Assembly: GCA_913045325.1 (NCBI GenBank)
Contig: CAJWPZ010000009.1
Coordinates: 1-60,821, forward strand
Length of the DNA: 60,821 bases
DNA from: an uncultured Flavobacteriaceae bacterium
GTDB lineage: Bacteria > Bacteroidota > Bacteroidia > Flavobacteriales > Flavobacteriaceae
Direction of reading: 5' to 3'
Part shown: in pieces, positions 35,965 through 44,788 of the stretch
Layout: every line of letters starts with the position of its first letter
Position numbering within the stretch: the first letter of the stretch is position 1
Position numbers and translations under genes: made by a program
Notes under the pieces: generated by a model
Database searches by the model: none
What the model saw: the letters and a program-made list of their open reading frames with translations, nothing else
Told to the model about the DNA's origin: nothing

Positions 35965-36774
35965 ATGAAACTTTTACTTTCATATATATGTATATTTTGC
36001 GCTCCTTTTTTGTGGGCACAAGAAGATCAGATGGAGTTTTCATTATATTTCGAAAATGACAAATCACAGCTTACACAAGCGCACATTTTTATTCTTGATA
36101 GCATAAAAAAACTACACCATAAAGACAAGCTTGATGTACATATTAAAGGCTACACAAACACAGTTGGCAAAGAAGATTACAACCTAACGCTCTCTAAAGA
36201 TAGAGCAGCAAATGTGACCAAAAACTTGCGTGAGTTTACCATTATTTCATCTCAAGGATATGGAGAGTTGGATAGTGATTCAAAAACCAACAGACGTGTA
36301 GATATTTTTATTCACCTAAAAAAATACCATGTAAAAGTAGCAGGAGAGATTGTATTAAAACCCACTCAAAAAGGCATTCCGCCAGAATATGCAAAAGTAT
36401 TTAGAGCGGGAGACAAAATCACAATTGAAGGAATTAGGTTTTATCAAGACAGAGACATCATGCTAAATGAGAGTAAAAAAGCACTCAAAAAACTTCTTAC
36501 CTTTTTACAACAATACCCAAACATGACTTTTAAGCTCCTTGGCCATATTTGCTGCGGAGACCCTGATAACCCTGGAATAGATTTTACAAATCTAAGAACA
36601 GGAAAGAAAAACTTAAGCGAGGCTAGGGCTCAATACGTTTATAATTACCTTATTAAAAAAGGGATTAGCAAAAACAGAATGAGCTATAAAGGGATGGCCT
36701 TTAGGCAACCACTAGGCAAAAGAAGCAACAATGACAGGCGCGTAGAAATAGAAATTATCTCCTTTAATGACTAA
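35965..36774 (+). CDS. exported protein with two OmpA-like domains
   Basis: 269 aa. Signal peptide about 1-18 (ends LWAQ). The first OmpA-like half is at about 25-113, with IKGYTNTVGKEDYNLTLSKDRAANV and a terminal NRRVDIFIH. The second is at about 150-269, with LLGHICCGDPDNPG, LSEARAQYVYNYLIKKGI and NDRRVEIEII. The second GHICCGDP insertion is unusual. OmpA domains bind peptidoglycan, but two in one protein without a beta-barrel suggests an envelope linker role. It ends two bases from convergent trkH. Confidence 0.85.
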   Translation: MKLLLSYICIFCAPFLWAQEDQMEFSLYFENDKSQLTQAHIFILDSIKKLHHKDKLDVHIKGYTNTVGKEDYNLTLSKDRAANVTKNLREFTIISSQGYGELDSDSKTNRRVDIFIHLKKYHVKVAGEIVLKPTQKGIPPEYAKVFRAGDKITIEGIRFYQDRDIMLNESKKALKKLLTFLQQYPNMTFKLLGHICCGDPDNPGIDFTNLRTGKKNLSEARAQYVYNYLIKKGISKNRMSYKGMAFRQPLGKRSNNDRRVEIEIISFND

Positions 36775-36776
36775 GC

Positions 36777-38282
36777 CTATCGTGATCTCCAGAAAAAAGG
36801 CGTAAATAAAATAAGCACTGTAAAAAGCTCCAGTCTTCCAATTAACATTAAAAACGTAGCCCATAATTTTGCCAATGCTGGCAGATCTGCATAGGTATGT
36901 ACAGGGCCAAGATCTCCTAGAGCTGGACCTACGTTACCAAGAGTTGATGCTGCAGCACCAAGGGCCGTTTTAAAATCTAGCCCGAGCACAGAAAAAACAA
37001 TCACACCAACAATAAAGGAAAGCATATACAATATAAAAAATCCAAGTATATTAAATACAATAGGCCTTTGTACAGCTCTTGTGTTGTAACGTACCGGTAA
37101 AATTGCATTTGGGTGCAAGGTGCGTTTAAACTCTAAAACTCCATTTTTAATCATAATTAAATGACGTACAATTTTAATACCTCCAGAGGTTGATCCAGAA
37201 GATCCACCCAAAAACATTAAACCAAATAAAGAGATCGTTAAAATAGGAGTCCAGATAGCATAATCTGCCGTTACAAAACCTGTAGTGGTAACAATGGCTA
37301 ATATCTGAAATAGACCATGACGAACACTAGCTTCCAATTCTCCCCATACCATTGGGTGTACAATACTACTGGCGCCAAAATCAACCTTAAAGTAAATAAC
37401 CGCTGCAAAAATAGCCGTAAGCACTACTAGTAAAAATGAGTAGGTTTTAAACTCCTCATCATGAATTATTTTTGAAAACTTGAGTTTAAATGCAAAATAA
37501 CTCAATACAAAATTAGTACCTGCTAGAAACATAAAAAACATAATTATGTACTGTATAAGCGGCGTGTCATTCCAGTGTGCTATGCTAGCATTTTTAGTAG
37601 AGAAACCACCTGTACTCAGTGTGCTTAATGAATGATTAATAGCATCAAAAAAGCTCATACCCGCCAGGCTTAGCAACAAGGTCTCTGCAGCGGTATACCC
37701 CACATAGATGAGCCACAAGCGTTTTGCAGTATCTGTAATTCTTGGATGTAGCTTGTCACCAGTAGGACCAGGAGCCTCTGCAGCAAACAACTGCATACCA
37801 CCAATACCAAGCAGTGGCAATATAGCAACAGCCAGAACAATGATACCCATACCACCAATCCAGTGGGTAATACTCCTCCAAAATAAAATACCCTTTGGGA
37901 GGCTTTCTACATCGTTTAAAATACTCGCTCCAGTGGTAGAATAGCCACTCATAGTCTCAAAAAAAGCATTGGTAAATGAGGGTATTGCACCTGTAAACAA
38001 ATAGGGTAATGTGCCGGTCAAAGACATAATCACCCAGCCCATTGCCACAACAATATATCCATCTCTTTTGTGTAGTTCTTTTTTATGAGCACGGGTCAAA
38101 AACATAACCAAGGCTCCTGTGGCCAAAGTAATTAGTCCTGAGAGTAACATTTGATGAAGCACACCATCTTGGTAGACAGCGCTCATAATAGAGGCTATTA
38201 ACATAAAAGAGCCGTTTACCACAAGTAGAAGGCCCATGATATGTGCAATGATTTTATGATTTACTTGTTTAAAAAAACTCAT
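36777..38282 (-). CDS. trkH: Trk-type potassium uptake protein TrkH
   Basis: 501 aa integral membrane protein with about ten hydrophobic segments. Selectivity-loop candidates are STTGASIL, STGGFSTKNASI, TTTGFVTADY and STLGNVGPALGD, one per repeat, as in TrkH/KtrB. It is the pore of the potassium uptake system gated by TrkA. Its ATG overlaps the trkA stop by one base (TAATG), so the two subunits are translationally coupled. Confidence 0.94.
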   Translation of the reverse strand: MSFFKQVNHKIIAHIMGLLLVVNGSFMLIASIMSAVYQDGVLHQMLLSGLITLATGALVMFLTRAHKKELHKRDGYIVVAMGWVIMSLTGTLPYLFTGAIPSFTNAFFETMSGYSTTGASILNDVESLPKGILFWRSITHWIGGMGIIVLAVAILPLLGIGGMQLFAAEAPGPTGDKLHPRITDTAKRLWLIYVGYTAAETLLLSLAGMSFFDAINHSLSTLSTGGFSTKNASIAHWNDTPLIQYIIMFFMFLAGTNFVLSYFAFKLKFSKIIHDEEFKTYSFLLVVLTAIFAAVIYFKVDFGASSIVHPMVWGELEASVRHGLFQILAIVTTTGFVTADYAIWTPILTISLFGLMFLGGSSGSTSGGIKIVRHLIMIKNGVLEFKRTLHPNAILPVRYNTRAVQRPIVFNILGFFILYMLSFIVGVIVFSVLGLDFKTALGAAASTLGNVGPALGDLGPVHTYADLPALAKLWATFLMLIGRLELFTVLILFTPFFWRSR

Positions 38283-39631
38283 TACACAAAGAGTTTTTCT
38301 ACTTTACCTATAGACTGTGGTTGGCAACATACAACAACACGATCACCGCTTTGGATTTTAAAATCACCCAGGGCAATTTGCCCTTCACCATCTCTTACTA
38401 CACCACCAATTATGGCAGAGCGAGGAATATCAATATCGCGTATGGTCTTGTTTGCAACATTAGAAGATGGTGTTACCACAAACTCCAACAACTCTGCATT
38501 CATGTTGTTAAGCTTGGTCATAGCAACAACCTCTCCTTTGCGGATGTATCTAAAGATATTATTGGCCGCTAGAAGTTTCTTGTTAATTAAAGTATCGATA
38601 CCTATTGAGTGAGACAACTGAAAATAGTCCATATTCTCTACAAGGGCAATTGTTTTTTTAACCCCTTTAGATTTTGCTACCAAGCAAGACATGATATTGG
38701 TTTCGCTATTTCCTGTCACAGATATAAAAGCATCCATGTCTTGAATATCCTCCTCTAAGAGTAGTTCTACATTTCTTCCATCACCATTTATAACTAGACA
38801 GCTAGGTATGTCATCGGCTATTTCAAAAGCCTTTTCCTTATCGTTTTCAATAAGCTTTACATTAAATTTATTTTTACATAAATCATTGGCTGTTTTATAC
38901 CCAATATTACTACCTCCCAAAATCATTACATTTCTAATCTCGTGCCGCTGTTTTCCGGTAAGCTCGTAAATTTCATCAACCCCTTCTTTGGTGGTTATAA
39001 AATAAACCTGATCTCCCTCTTTAAATAGCGTATCTCCTCTTGGTATAATAGTATATTGAGTACCATAACGCTGCATGGCTATAGGCACGTATTTTAAATT
39101 TGGGAACACGCTTGCCACCTGCTTAACTGTTTTATCTACAAAACTATTGGTGCGGTTTAAATGCAGGCCAATCATTGTTAAAGCGCCTCCTTCAAACTCA
39201 TAGGTGTCGTTAAAAGCACTCTGGTTTAAAAGCAACTCTATTTCATTGGCAGCTAAAGACTCTGGAGAAATTAGCTCATCAATCCCAAATTTGGTAAAAC
39301 CAACCTCATCTTTACGGTCTATAAATTCTGTGTTTGATATTCTAGCAATGGTTCTCTTTGCTCCTAGTTGTTTGGCTAAAACGCAAACAGTAATATTGGT
39401 AGTCTCTGAGGAGGTTACCGCTATGACCAAATCTGTTTCAACAACATTGCTGTCTTCTAAAACTTTAATTGAAGTAGCATCTCCACGAACCACGCGGATA
39501 TCTAAATGGGTGTCTGCATAAGACAAAGAATCTCTGTGGGTATCAATAAGTGTGATATCCTGAGACTCAAAAGATAATAGTTTTGCCAAATGGAACCCTA
39601 CTTCACCTGCACCGGCGATAATAATTTTCAT
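38282..39631 (-). CDS. trkA: Trk system potassium transport protein TrkA
   Basis: 449 aa. Two RCK/KTN repeats, each a Rossmann NAD-binding domain plus a TrkA-C domain: first MKIIIAGAGEVGFHLAKLL at the N-terminus, second VMILGGSNIGYKTANDL near residue 235. It binds nucleotides and gates TrkH from the cytoplasm. The frame is open to 39718, but a promoter box (39654-39661) lies between, so the ATG at 39631 is chosen. Upstream of and coupled to trkH. Confidence 0.94.
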   Translation of the reverse strand: MKIIIAGAGEVGFHLAKLLSFESQDITLIDTHRDSLSYADTHLDIRVVRGDATSIKVLEDSNVVETDLVIAVTSSETTNITVCVLAKQLGAKRTIARISNTEFIDRKDEVGFTKFGIDELISPESLAANEIELLLNQSAFNDTYEFEGGALTMIGLHLNRTNSFVDKTVKQVASVFPNLKYVPIAMQRYGTQYTIIPRGDTLFKEGDQVYFITTKEGVDEIYELTGKQRHEIRNVMILGGSNIGYKTANDLCKNKFNVKLIENDKEKAFEIADDIPSCLVINGDGRNVELLLEEDIQDMDAFISVTGNSETNIMSCLVAKSKGVKKTIALVENMDYFQLSHSIGIDTLINKKLLAANNIFRYIRKGEVVAMTKLNNMNAELLEFVVTPSSNVANKTIRDIDIPRSAIIGGVVRDGEGQIALGDFKIQSGDRVVVCCQPQSIGKVEKLFV

Positions 39632-39653
39632 AAGAATAATTAGAAATAAAGTG

Positions 39654-39681
39654 CAAATGTATTGAATTTTTAAATCACAAA
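39654..39681 (-). promoter_or_regulatory. trkA-trkH promoter
   Basis: Minus-strand TTTG at 39681-39678, 16 bases, then TACATTTG at 39661-39654, with the trkA ATG 22 bases further. The spacer is one base under the usual range. Confidence 0.55.
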
Positions 39682-39802
39682 GGACACTACAGATAGTATC
39701 TTCTATATTGAGAATCATCCTACAAACAAACCAGGGCTTTTACAAGATGAATTATTTTAATGTGGTTTTAAAAAATGAAGAAAATGTAACAATAAAAATT
39801 GC

Positions 39803-39810
39803 TATTTTTG
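39803..39810 (+). promoter_or_regulatory. menG/ubiE -7 promoter box
   Basis: TATTTTTG followed directly by CACCCGAA and then the ATG at 39819. The same 16 bases TATTTTTGCACCCGAA occur upstream of rpsO (46869). The expected leader is about five bases. Confidence 0.55.
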
Positions 39811-39818
39811 CACCCGAA

Positions 39819-40556
39819 ATGACAACACAAAAAAAAGTAACCCCTTACAAAGATTCTACCCTCAACAAAAAAGAGCAGGTAGAACAAATGTTTGACACTA
39901 TATCAAATAAGTATGACAATCTTAATAGAGTCATATCTTTAGGTACAGACTTAAAATGGCGCCGAAAAGTGCTACAAATGGCAAAAAAGCACAACCCTGA
40001 TAGCATACTAGATGTAGCTACAGGTACCGGTGATTTAGCCATACAATTTGCCAAACACATTGCTGCAAAAAAAATAGTTGGTTTCGATCTCTCTGAGGGT
40101 ATGTTGTCTATGGCTCGCAAAAAAGTACATCAAACTCCTTTAGAGGCAAAAGTAGACTTTATCAAAGGAGATGGGGAGGCCATGCCCTTTAAGAACAATA
40201 GCTTTGATGTGGTGACGGTATCTTTTGGGGTACGGAATTTTGAAACCCTAGAAAAAGGCCTTTCTGAAATACTGCGTGTATTAAAAAAAGGAGGACTCTT
40301 TATTATACTAGAAACCTCTGTCCCAGAAAAGTTTCCTTTCAAACAAGGATATCACATATACAGCAAGAATATTTTACCTCTAGTTGGCACCTTATTTAGT
40401 AAAGACAAGGTTGCCTATAATTATTTAAGTGAAAGCGCCTCTGTTTTTCCTCACGGAGAAGCATTAAACAATATTTTAAGAAAAACTGGGTTTATAGAGG
40501 TACAACATACACCACAAACCTTTGGTGTAGCCACCATTTATAGCGCTACAAAATAG
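39819..40556 (+). CDS. ubiE: demethylmenaquinone methyltransferase (UbiE/MenG)
   Basis: 245 aa. It methylates demethylmenaquinone in the last step of menaquinone synthesis. SAM-binding motif DVATGTGDLAIQFAK and the YDNLNRVISLGTDLKWRRKVL block are UbiE signatures, and VSFGVRNFETLEKGL and the C-terminal FGVATIYSATK also match. The frame is open 37 codons upstream but that part spans the promoter, so the ATG at 39819 is used. porT follows one base after the stop. Confidence 0.95.
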   Translation: MTTQKKVTPYKDSTLNKKEQVEQMFDTISNKYDNLNRVISLGTDLKWRRKVLQMAKKHNPDSILDVATGTGDLAIQFAKHIAAKKIVGFDLSEGMLSMARKKVHQTPLEAKVDFIKGDGEAMPFKNNSFDVVTVSFGVRNFETLEKGLSEILRVLKKGGLFIILETSVPEKFPFKQGYHIYSKNILPLVGTLFSKDKVAYNYLSESASVFPHGEALNNILRKTGFIEVQHTPQTFGVATIYSATK

Positions 40557-40557
40557 C

Positions 40558-41265
40558 ATGAAAAAACTAATAATACTCCTGGCCTTAGGACTACTCACTC
40601 AAAGTGTGCAAGCACAACTATTTAATAGAGAACGCTTGTCTAATTTAGAAACCTTTGATGCCAAATTTTTAACTTGGGGTTATTTTTTAGGCTTTAATAG
40701 CTATGATTTTAAAATTGAGTACAAAGATGAGTTGGGTAACACTAATACAGATGTAATTGTTGAGCCCACCACGGGCTTTAATGTGGGGCTTATTGGAGAT
40801 ATGCGCATTAATAAATACCTTAACCTTAGGCTAGAACCAGGACTTTATTTTACCCAAAGAAACCTAACATTTCCAAGAATTGGCGATGAAATAGACGCAC
40901 TACGTGAGGTGAAATCTACCTATATACACTTGCCATTGTTACTGAAATTTAGCACCAAAAGGCTCAACAACTGGAAACCCTTTGTGGTGGGCGGGGTCTC
41001 TACTTCTTTAAACCTATCAAGTAACGAGAGAAATCCTGAAGACAATAGTCTAGGACAATTTAGAACATCGCGCATCACCAACTATTTTGAGCTTGGTTTT
41101 GGGGTAGATATCTATCTGTATTTCTTTAAATTTACGCCAACAATTAGGGGCGTATTTGCAACAAGTGATGAACTTGTTCCAGACAATAACCCATTAAGTA
41201 GATGGACTTCAAATTTAAGTTCTATTAATTCTAGAGGGGTGTTTATTAATTTTACCTTTCAGTAG
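40558..41265 (+). CDS. porT: PorT family outer-membrane protein of the type IX secretion system
   Basis: 235 aa. Signal peptide at about 1-19 (ends VQAQ), then an eight-stranded barrel-like pattern (FLTWGYFLGFNSYDFKIEY, YLNLRLEPGLYFTQRNL, ending INFTFQ). PorT (SprT in Flavobacterium) is required for T9SS secretion and gliding. The ubiE-porT pairing is, to my knowledge, conserved in flavobacteria. It fits the T9SS sorting domain on the protein at 55098-56330. It starts one base after ubiE and overlaps the convergent methyltransferase by 14 bases. Confidence 0.9.
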   Translation: MKKLIILLALGLLTQSVQAQLFNRERLSNLETFDAKFLTWGYFLGFNSYDFKIEYKDELGNTNTDVIVEPTTGFNVGLIGDMRINKYLNLRLEPGLYFTQRNLTFPRIGDEIDALREVKSTYIHLPLLLKFSTKRLNNWKPFVVGGVSTSLNLSSNERNPEDNSLGQFRTSRITNYFELGFGVDIYLYFFKFTPTIRGVFATSDELVPDNNPLSRWTSNLSSINSRGVFINFTFQ

Positions 41266-41977
41266 TACGGGCAAATTCACTTAGCAGTATTGCTGTTGCT
41301 GTGGCAACATTCAAACTCTCTGTAGCGTGCAAGGCACCAAATTGCGGAATAGCAATTTGATGGGTAGAAAGCGCTTTTATTTCTTGAGAAACCCCATTTG
41401 CCTCATTACCCATAATAAGTATTGCATCACTAGCCAAAGTGGCATTATACACATTTTGGCCATCCATTATGGCTGTATATACTGGCAGTTTGGTTTGTTG
41501 TAAATATTGATGAATATCTAAGTAATGAATAGCAACTCTAGCTATAGAACCCATAGTAGCTTGTACCACCTTAGGATTATAACAATCTACGGTATCCTGA
41601 GAACACACCAGTTGGGTAACTCCAAACCAATCACAGAGCCTAATTATGGTTCCAAGATTCCCTGGATCTCTAACAGCATCTACCACAAGGGTTAGCCCTT
41701 TGCTTAAAAGCGGAGTTGGAGTAGGTATTTTAAAGGTAGCCAAAGAAGTGTTAGCAGTTTTTAAACAACTAATTTTTTGAAGCAGCACCTCTGAAATTTC
41801 TTGCTTGCTAGTATCATCTGGCTGTGCATTTATATGAAAATGGCTATGAAGTTCAAGCCCTTGGTTTAAAAGCTCGCCTATTACCTTCACCCCTTCTGCA
41901 ATAAAAAGACCCTCTTTATTACGGTACTTTTTTTGCTGTAGACTCGTTATTAGTTTTATTTGACCTTTACTTATCAA
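41252..41977 (-). CDS. TrmH/SpoU-family RNA 2'-O-methyltransferase
   Basis: 241 aa SPOUT-fold RNA methyltransferase. An N-terminal RNA-binding domain (about 1-90) precedes SPOUT motifs 1-3: AVRDPGNLGTIIRLCDWFG, IMGNEANGVSQEI and HATESLNVATATAILLSEF. The target nucleotide cannot be read from the sequence. The start at 41977 faces tamL with a short gap, and its 3' end overlaps porT by 14 bases. Confidence 0.93.
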   Translation of the reverse strand: MISKGQIKLITSLQQKKYRNKEGLFIAEGVKVIGELLNQGLELHSHFHINAQPDDTSKQEISEVLLQKISCLKTANTSLATFKIPTPTPLLSKGLTLVVDAVRDPGNLGTIIRLCDWFGVTQLVCSQDTVDCYNPKVVQATMGSIARVAIHYLDIHQYLQQTKLPVYTAIMDGQNVYNATLASDAILIMGNEANGVSQEIKALSTHQIAIPQFGALHATESLNVATATAILLSEFARTTER

Positions 41978-42031
41978 ATTATAGTATTTTTGATTATTAG
42001 ATAAACAACCCTTTTGACCCTTTCAACACAT

Positions 42032-44614
42032 TTGAAATTAGGCATCACAAAAATATCATTAATTTTAGGAATTACGACACTCCTAGGGTCTTGTAATGCG
42101 GTTAAAAATGTAACTCAAGATCAACTCTTACTCACAAAAAACATCATTGAGGTGGATGGACAAAAAGTGGATGACTTTGGGGTGTTTAGTCAATTAACCC
42201 AAAGCCCTAATACTAAGATCCCTTTAATTGGCATTCCGTTAGGGCTCCATGTATACAATCTTGCAGACCAAAGGGCTGATAGCACTTTTACTACTTGGGT
42301 GCAAAAAAAATCCAAAAGAAAGCAAAGACTAATTGACCTTCTATCCAAAAAACAACTAAACGAGTTAGGGAACTACTACGTTGGTTTTAACCAATGGTTA
42401 AAAAAATCTGGAGATGCCCCAGCGCTAATTAACGAAACTAAAACAAAAAAATCACTGCAGCGGATCAAGAAGTGGTATGCCAAAAAAGGATGGTTTAATG
42501 TCCAGGTGAGCTATGATATCACAAAAAAAAGCCGCAAAGCTAAAAGAGCAGAACTAACCTATAATGTGACTTTAAAAAAACCTTATTTTATAAATAACAT
42601 TGCCCAGAAAATTGACTCTCCGATTATAGATTCGATTATTCAGGCCACTAAAAACAATACCTTTATTAAAAAATCAACTCAGTATGCTGCTACAGATTTT
42701 GAGAACGAGCGAGAACGTATTAACATGCAGCTGCGCAACTCTGGGCTTTATAATTTCAATAGAGATTACATAAACTTTGAGGCAGACACCGTTAACACAG
42801 GCAATAAAGTTGACATAACATATATTATACCTCAGCGCACCATTGCCGTTAATGACACTACCAAAACAGTTCCTTTTAAAGTCTATAAGGTAAATCAAGT
42901 GAAGATTGTAACAGATTACTCCTTTGCCAACCAAGGCAAGAAATTTCAGGATTCTGTTCGTTACAACGGCTATACATTATTTAGTTACGATAAATTAAAA
43001 TTTAACCCAAAGGCCATAACAGATGCCATTGCTATTTTACCCAATAACATATATAGAGATGTAGATAGAAATCTAACCTATAACCAACTTAGTGATTTAA
43101 AAGTTTTCAAATATCCAAACATAACCTACCAGGAAGACCCTAGTGACAGTACCCAACAAAGTCTGGTGAGTACTATTTTTTTAACACCAAGAAAAAAAGC
43201 AACATTAGACGCAAGTTTTGACACCTATACCTCAACGATCCAACAACTAGGTATTGGTTTTAAAGGCTCCTTGTTTTTAAGAAATGTTTTTAAAGGAGCT
43301 GAGATTTTACAAATATCTGGTAATGGCTCACTAGGAGCCTCGAAAGATGTTGCAGATGACAACAGCTTTTTTAATATTTCGGAATTTGGTGTTACTTCAA
43401 AACTATCTATTCCTCGTGTTATGATACCTATTAACGTAGATAGGTGGATCCCAAAATACATGGCACCAACAACCAACATCAGTCTTGGTTTTAACGCGCA
43501 AAATAATATAGGGCTAGACAGGCAAAACCTCAGTGGTATTTATAATTACAACTGGCGCCCTTCAAAAACCAGAATTAATAGTTTTGATTTATTTAATGTA
43601 CAATTTGTTAGAAATCTCAATAGGAGTAACTATTTTAATATTTACACCAACTCTTACAACCAGGCCAATGAAATTGCTCAAGATATTGAGAGCTCCAATC
43701 CAGGAAGCATAGACCCTTCTTTATATTCTACCTCGCAAGACAATGAAATTCAATTAGAGATTCCCTTGGGCATCGACAGGTTTTTAGACAATAGTGCTCA
43801 AGGAGCCTACCCGCTAGATCAAGAGCAAACAAACACCCTTTTTAGTGTCATCCAACGTGAGGCTAGGTTAAAGGAAAACAATCTTATTTTTGCTTCAAAT
43901 TTTACCTGGACACGTGATACTAGAGAAACTATTTTTGATAAAAATTTCTCAAGACTTCGTTGGAAACTAGAAACAGCTGGAGAGATACTCTCAGGCATTT
44001 CAAGCATTCTTGGACTTGAAAAAAACAATACCGAAAACTACGAAACCTTAGGAGTTGTCTTTTCTCAATATGCAAAAATAGAAGCAGAGTTTATAAAACA
44101 TTGGCAGGTTTCTAACGATTATGTTTTTGCCATTCGCGCCTTTGGAGGTATTGCCATTCCTTACGGAAATAGCGAAAGCATCCCTTTTACCAGAAGTTAT
44201 TTTGCCGGTGGAGCTAATGATAACAGAGGATGGAGACCTTATGATTTGGGTCCAGGATCTAGTGGTAGTTTATTTGAGTTTAACGAGGCTAACTTTAAAC
44301 TTGCCTTTAACCTTGAGTATCGATTCCCCATTTTAGGTGCCTTTAAAGGAGCCTTGTTTGTAGATGGAGGTAATATCTGGAATGCACTAGATAACGTAAA
44401 AGACGAATCACTAAGATTTAGCGGCTTGGAAGATTTAAAAGAACTAGCCCTTGCAAGTGGACTAGGGCTTAGGTATGATTTTGGCTTTTTTGTTGCTAGA
44501 CTAGATACCGGTTTTAAAATTCACAACCCAGCACTCTCTGAGTCAAACAGGTGGTTCAAAGAAAGTAACTTTGCCAATGCTGTTTTCAATATTGGGATTA
44601 ATTATCCTTTCTAG
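42032..44614 (+). CDS. tamL: TamL-type BamA/TamA family outer-membrane lipoprotein
   Basis: 860 aa from the chosen start. The N-terminus KLGITKISLILGITTLLGSC ends in a lipobox (LGSC), POTRA-like repeats occupy about 30-390, and a 16-strand-type beta-barrel ends in an NIGINYPF signature (terminal F). The RSYFAGGANDNRGWRPYDLG loop is the conserved VRGF-like motif of Omp85 proteins. TamL is the Bacteroidota lipoprotein form of TamA, helping insert outer-membrane proteins. No ATG fits: a stop lies at 42002, so TTG at 42032 (or 42014) must be the start. Confidence 0.9.
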   Translation: MKLGITKISLILGITTLLGSCNAVKNVTQDQLLLTKNIIEVDGQKVDDFGVFSQLTQSPNTKIPLIGIPLGLHVYNLADQRADSTFTTWVQKKSKRKQRLIDLLSKKQLNELGNYYVGFNQWLKKSGDAPALINETKTKKSLQRIKKWYAKKGWFNVQVSYDITKKSRKAKRAELTYNVTLKKPYFINNIAQKIDSPIIDSIIQATKNNTFIKKSTQYAATDFENERERINMQLRNSGLYNFNRDYINFEADTVNTGNKVDITYIIPQRTIAVNDTTKTVPFKVYKVNQVKIVTDYSFANQGKKFQDSVRYNGYTLFSYDKLKFNPKAITDAIAILPNNIYRDVDRNLTYNQLSDLKVFKYPNITYQEDPSDSTQQSLVSTIFLTPRKKATLDASFDTYTSTIQQLGIGFKGSLFLRNVFKGAEILQISGNGSLGASKDVADDNSFFNISEFGVTSKLSIPRVMIPINVDRWIPKYMAPTTNISLGFNAQNNIGLDRQNLSGIYNYNWRPSKTRINSFDLFNVQFVRNLNRSNYFNIYTNSYNQANEIAQDIESSNPGSIDPSLYSTSQDNEIQLEIPLGIDRFLDNSAQGAYPLDQEQTNTLFSVIQREARLKENNLIFASNFTWTRDTRETIFDKNFSRLRWKLETAGEILSGISSILGLEKNNTENYETLGVVFSQYAKIEAEFIKHWQVSNDYVFAIRAFGGIAIPYGNSESIPFTRSYFAGGANDNRGWRPYDLGPGSSGSLFEFNEANFKLAFNLEYRFPILGAFKGALFVDGGNIWNALDNVKDESLRFSGLEDLKELALASGLGLRYDFGFFVARLDTGFKIHNPALSESNRWFKESNFANAVFNIGINYPF

Positions 44615-44760
44615 TGATAGGTGGGTTTTTCTGGGTGGTAAATCAAATATTATTTTTCAAAAAACAACTTCAAAAATCTTTGGTAACTGCCATAAAATCT
44701 ACTTTGTAAAAAGAGTGGTAAAAGCTATGTTATTGACACTTAGTTATAACATAAATTTAC

Positions 44761-44768
44761 TATTTTTG
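44761..44768 (+). promoter_or_regulatory. fba -7 promoter box
   Basis: TATTTTTG, 20 bases before the fba ATG. A TTGACA lies 25 bases further upstream, somewhat too far for the standard spacer. It sits in the 174-base gap after tamL, which holds no other feature I trust. Confidence 0.55.
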
Positions 44769-44788
44769 CTTTTAAATTAATCAACATT

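Noticed and set aside
39632-39718. 29-residue extension of TrkA
   Set aside because: It covers the promoter at 39654-39681, while MKIIIAGAGEVG at 39631 is the canonical TrkA start.
39708-39818. 37-residue N-terminal extension of UbiE
   Set aside because: The extension spans the -7 promoter box at 39803-39810 and is not part of the UbiE fold; the ATG at 39819 fits better.
44571-44780. 69-aa reading frame between tamL and fba
   Set aside because: It overlaps the tamL 3' end, runs through the fba promoter region, and its sequence shows no protein-family character.
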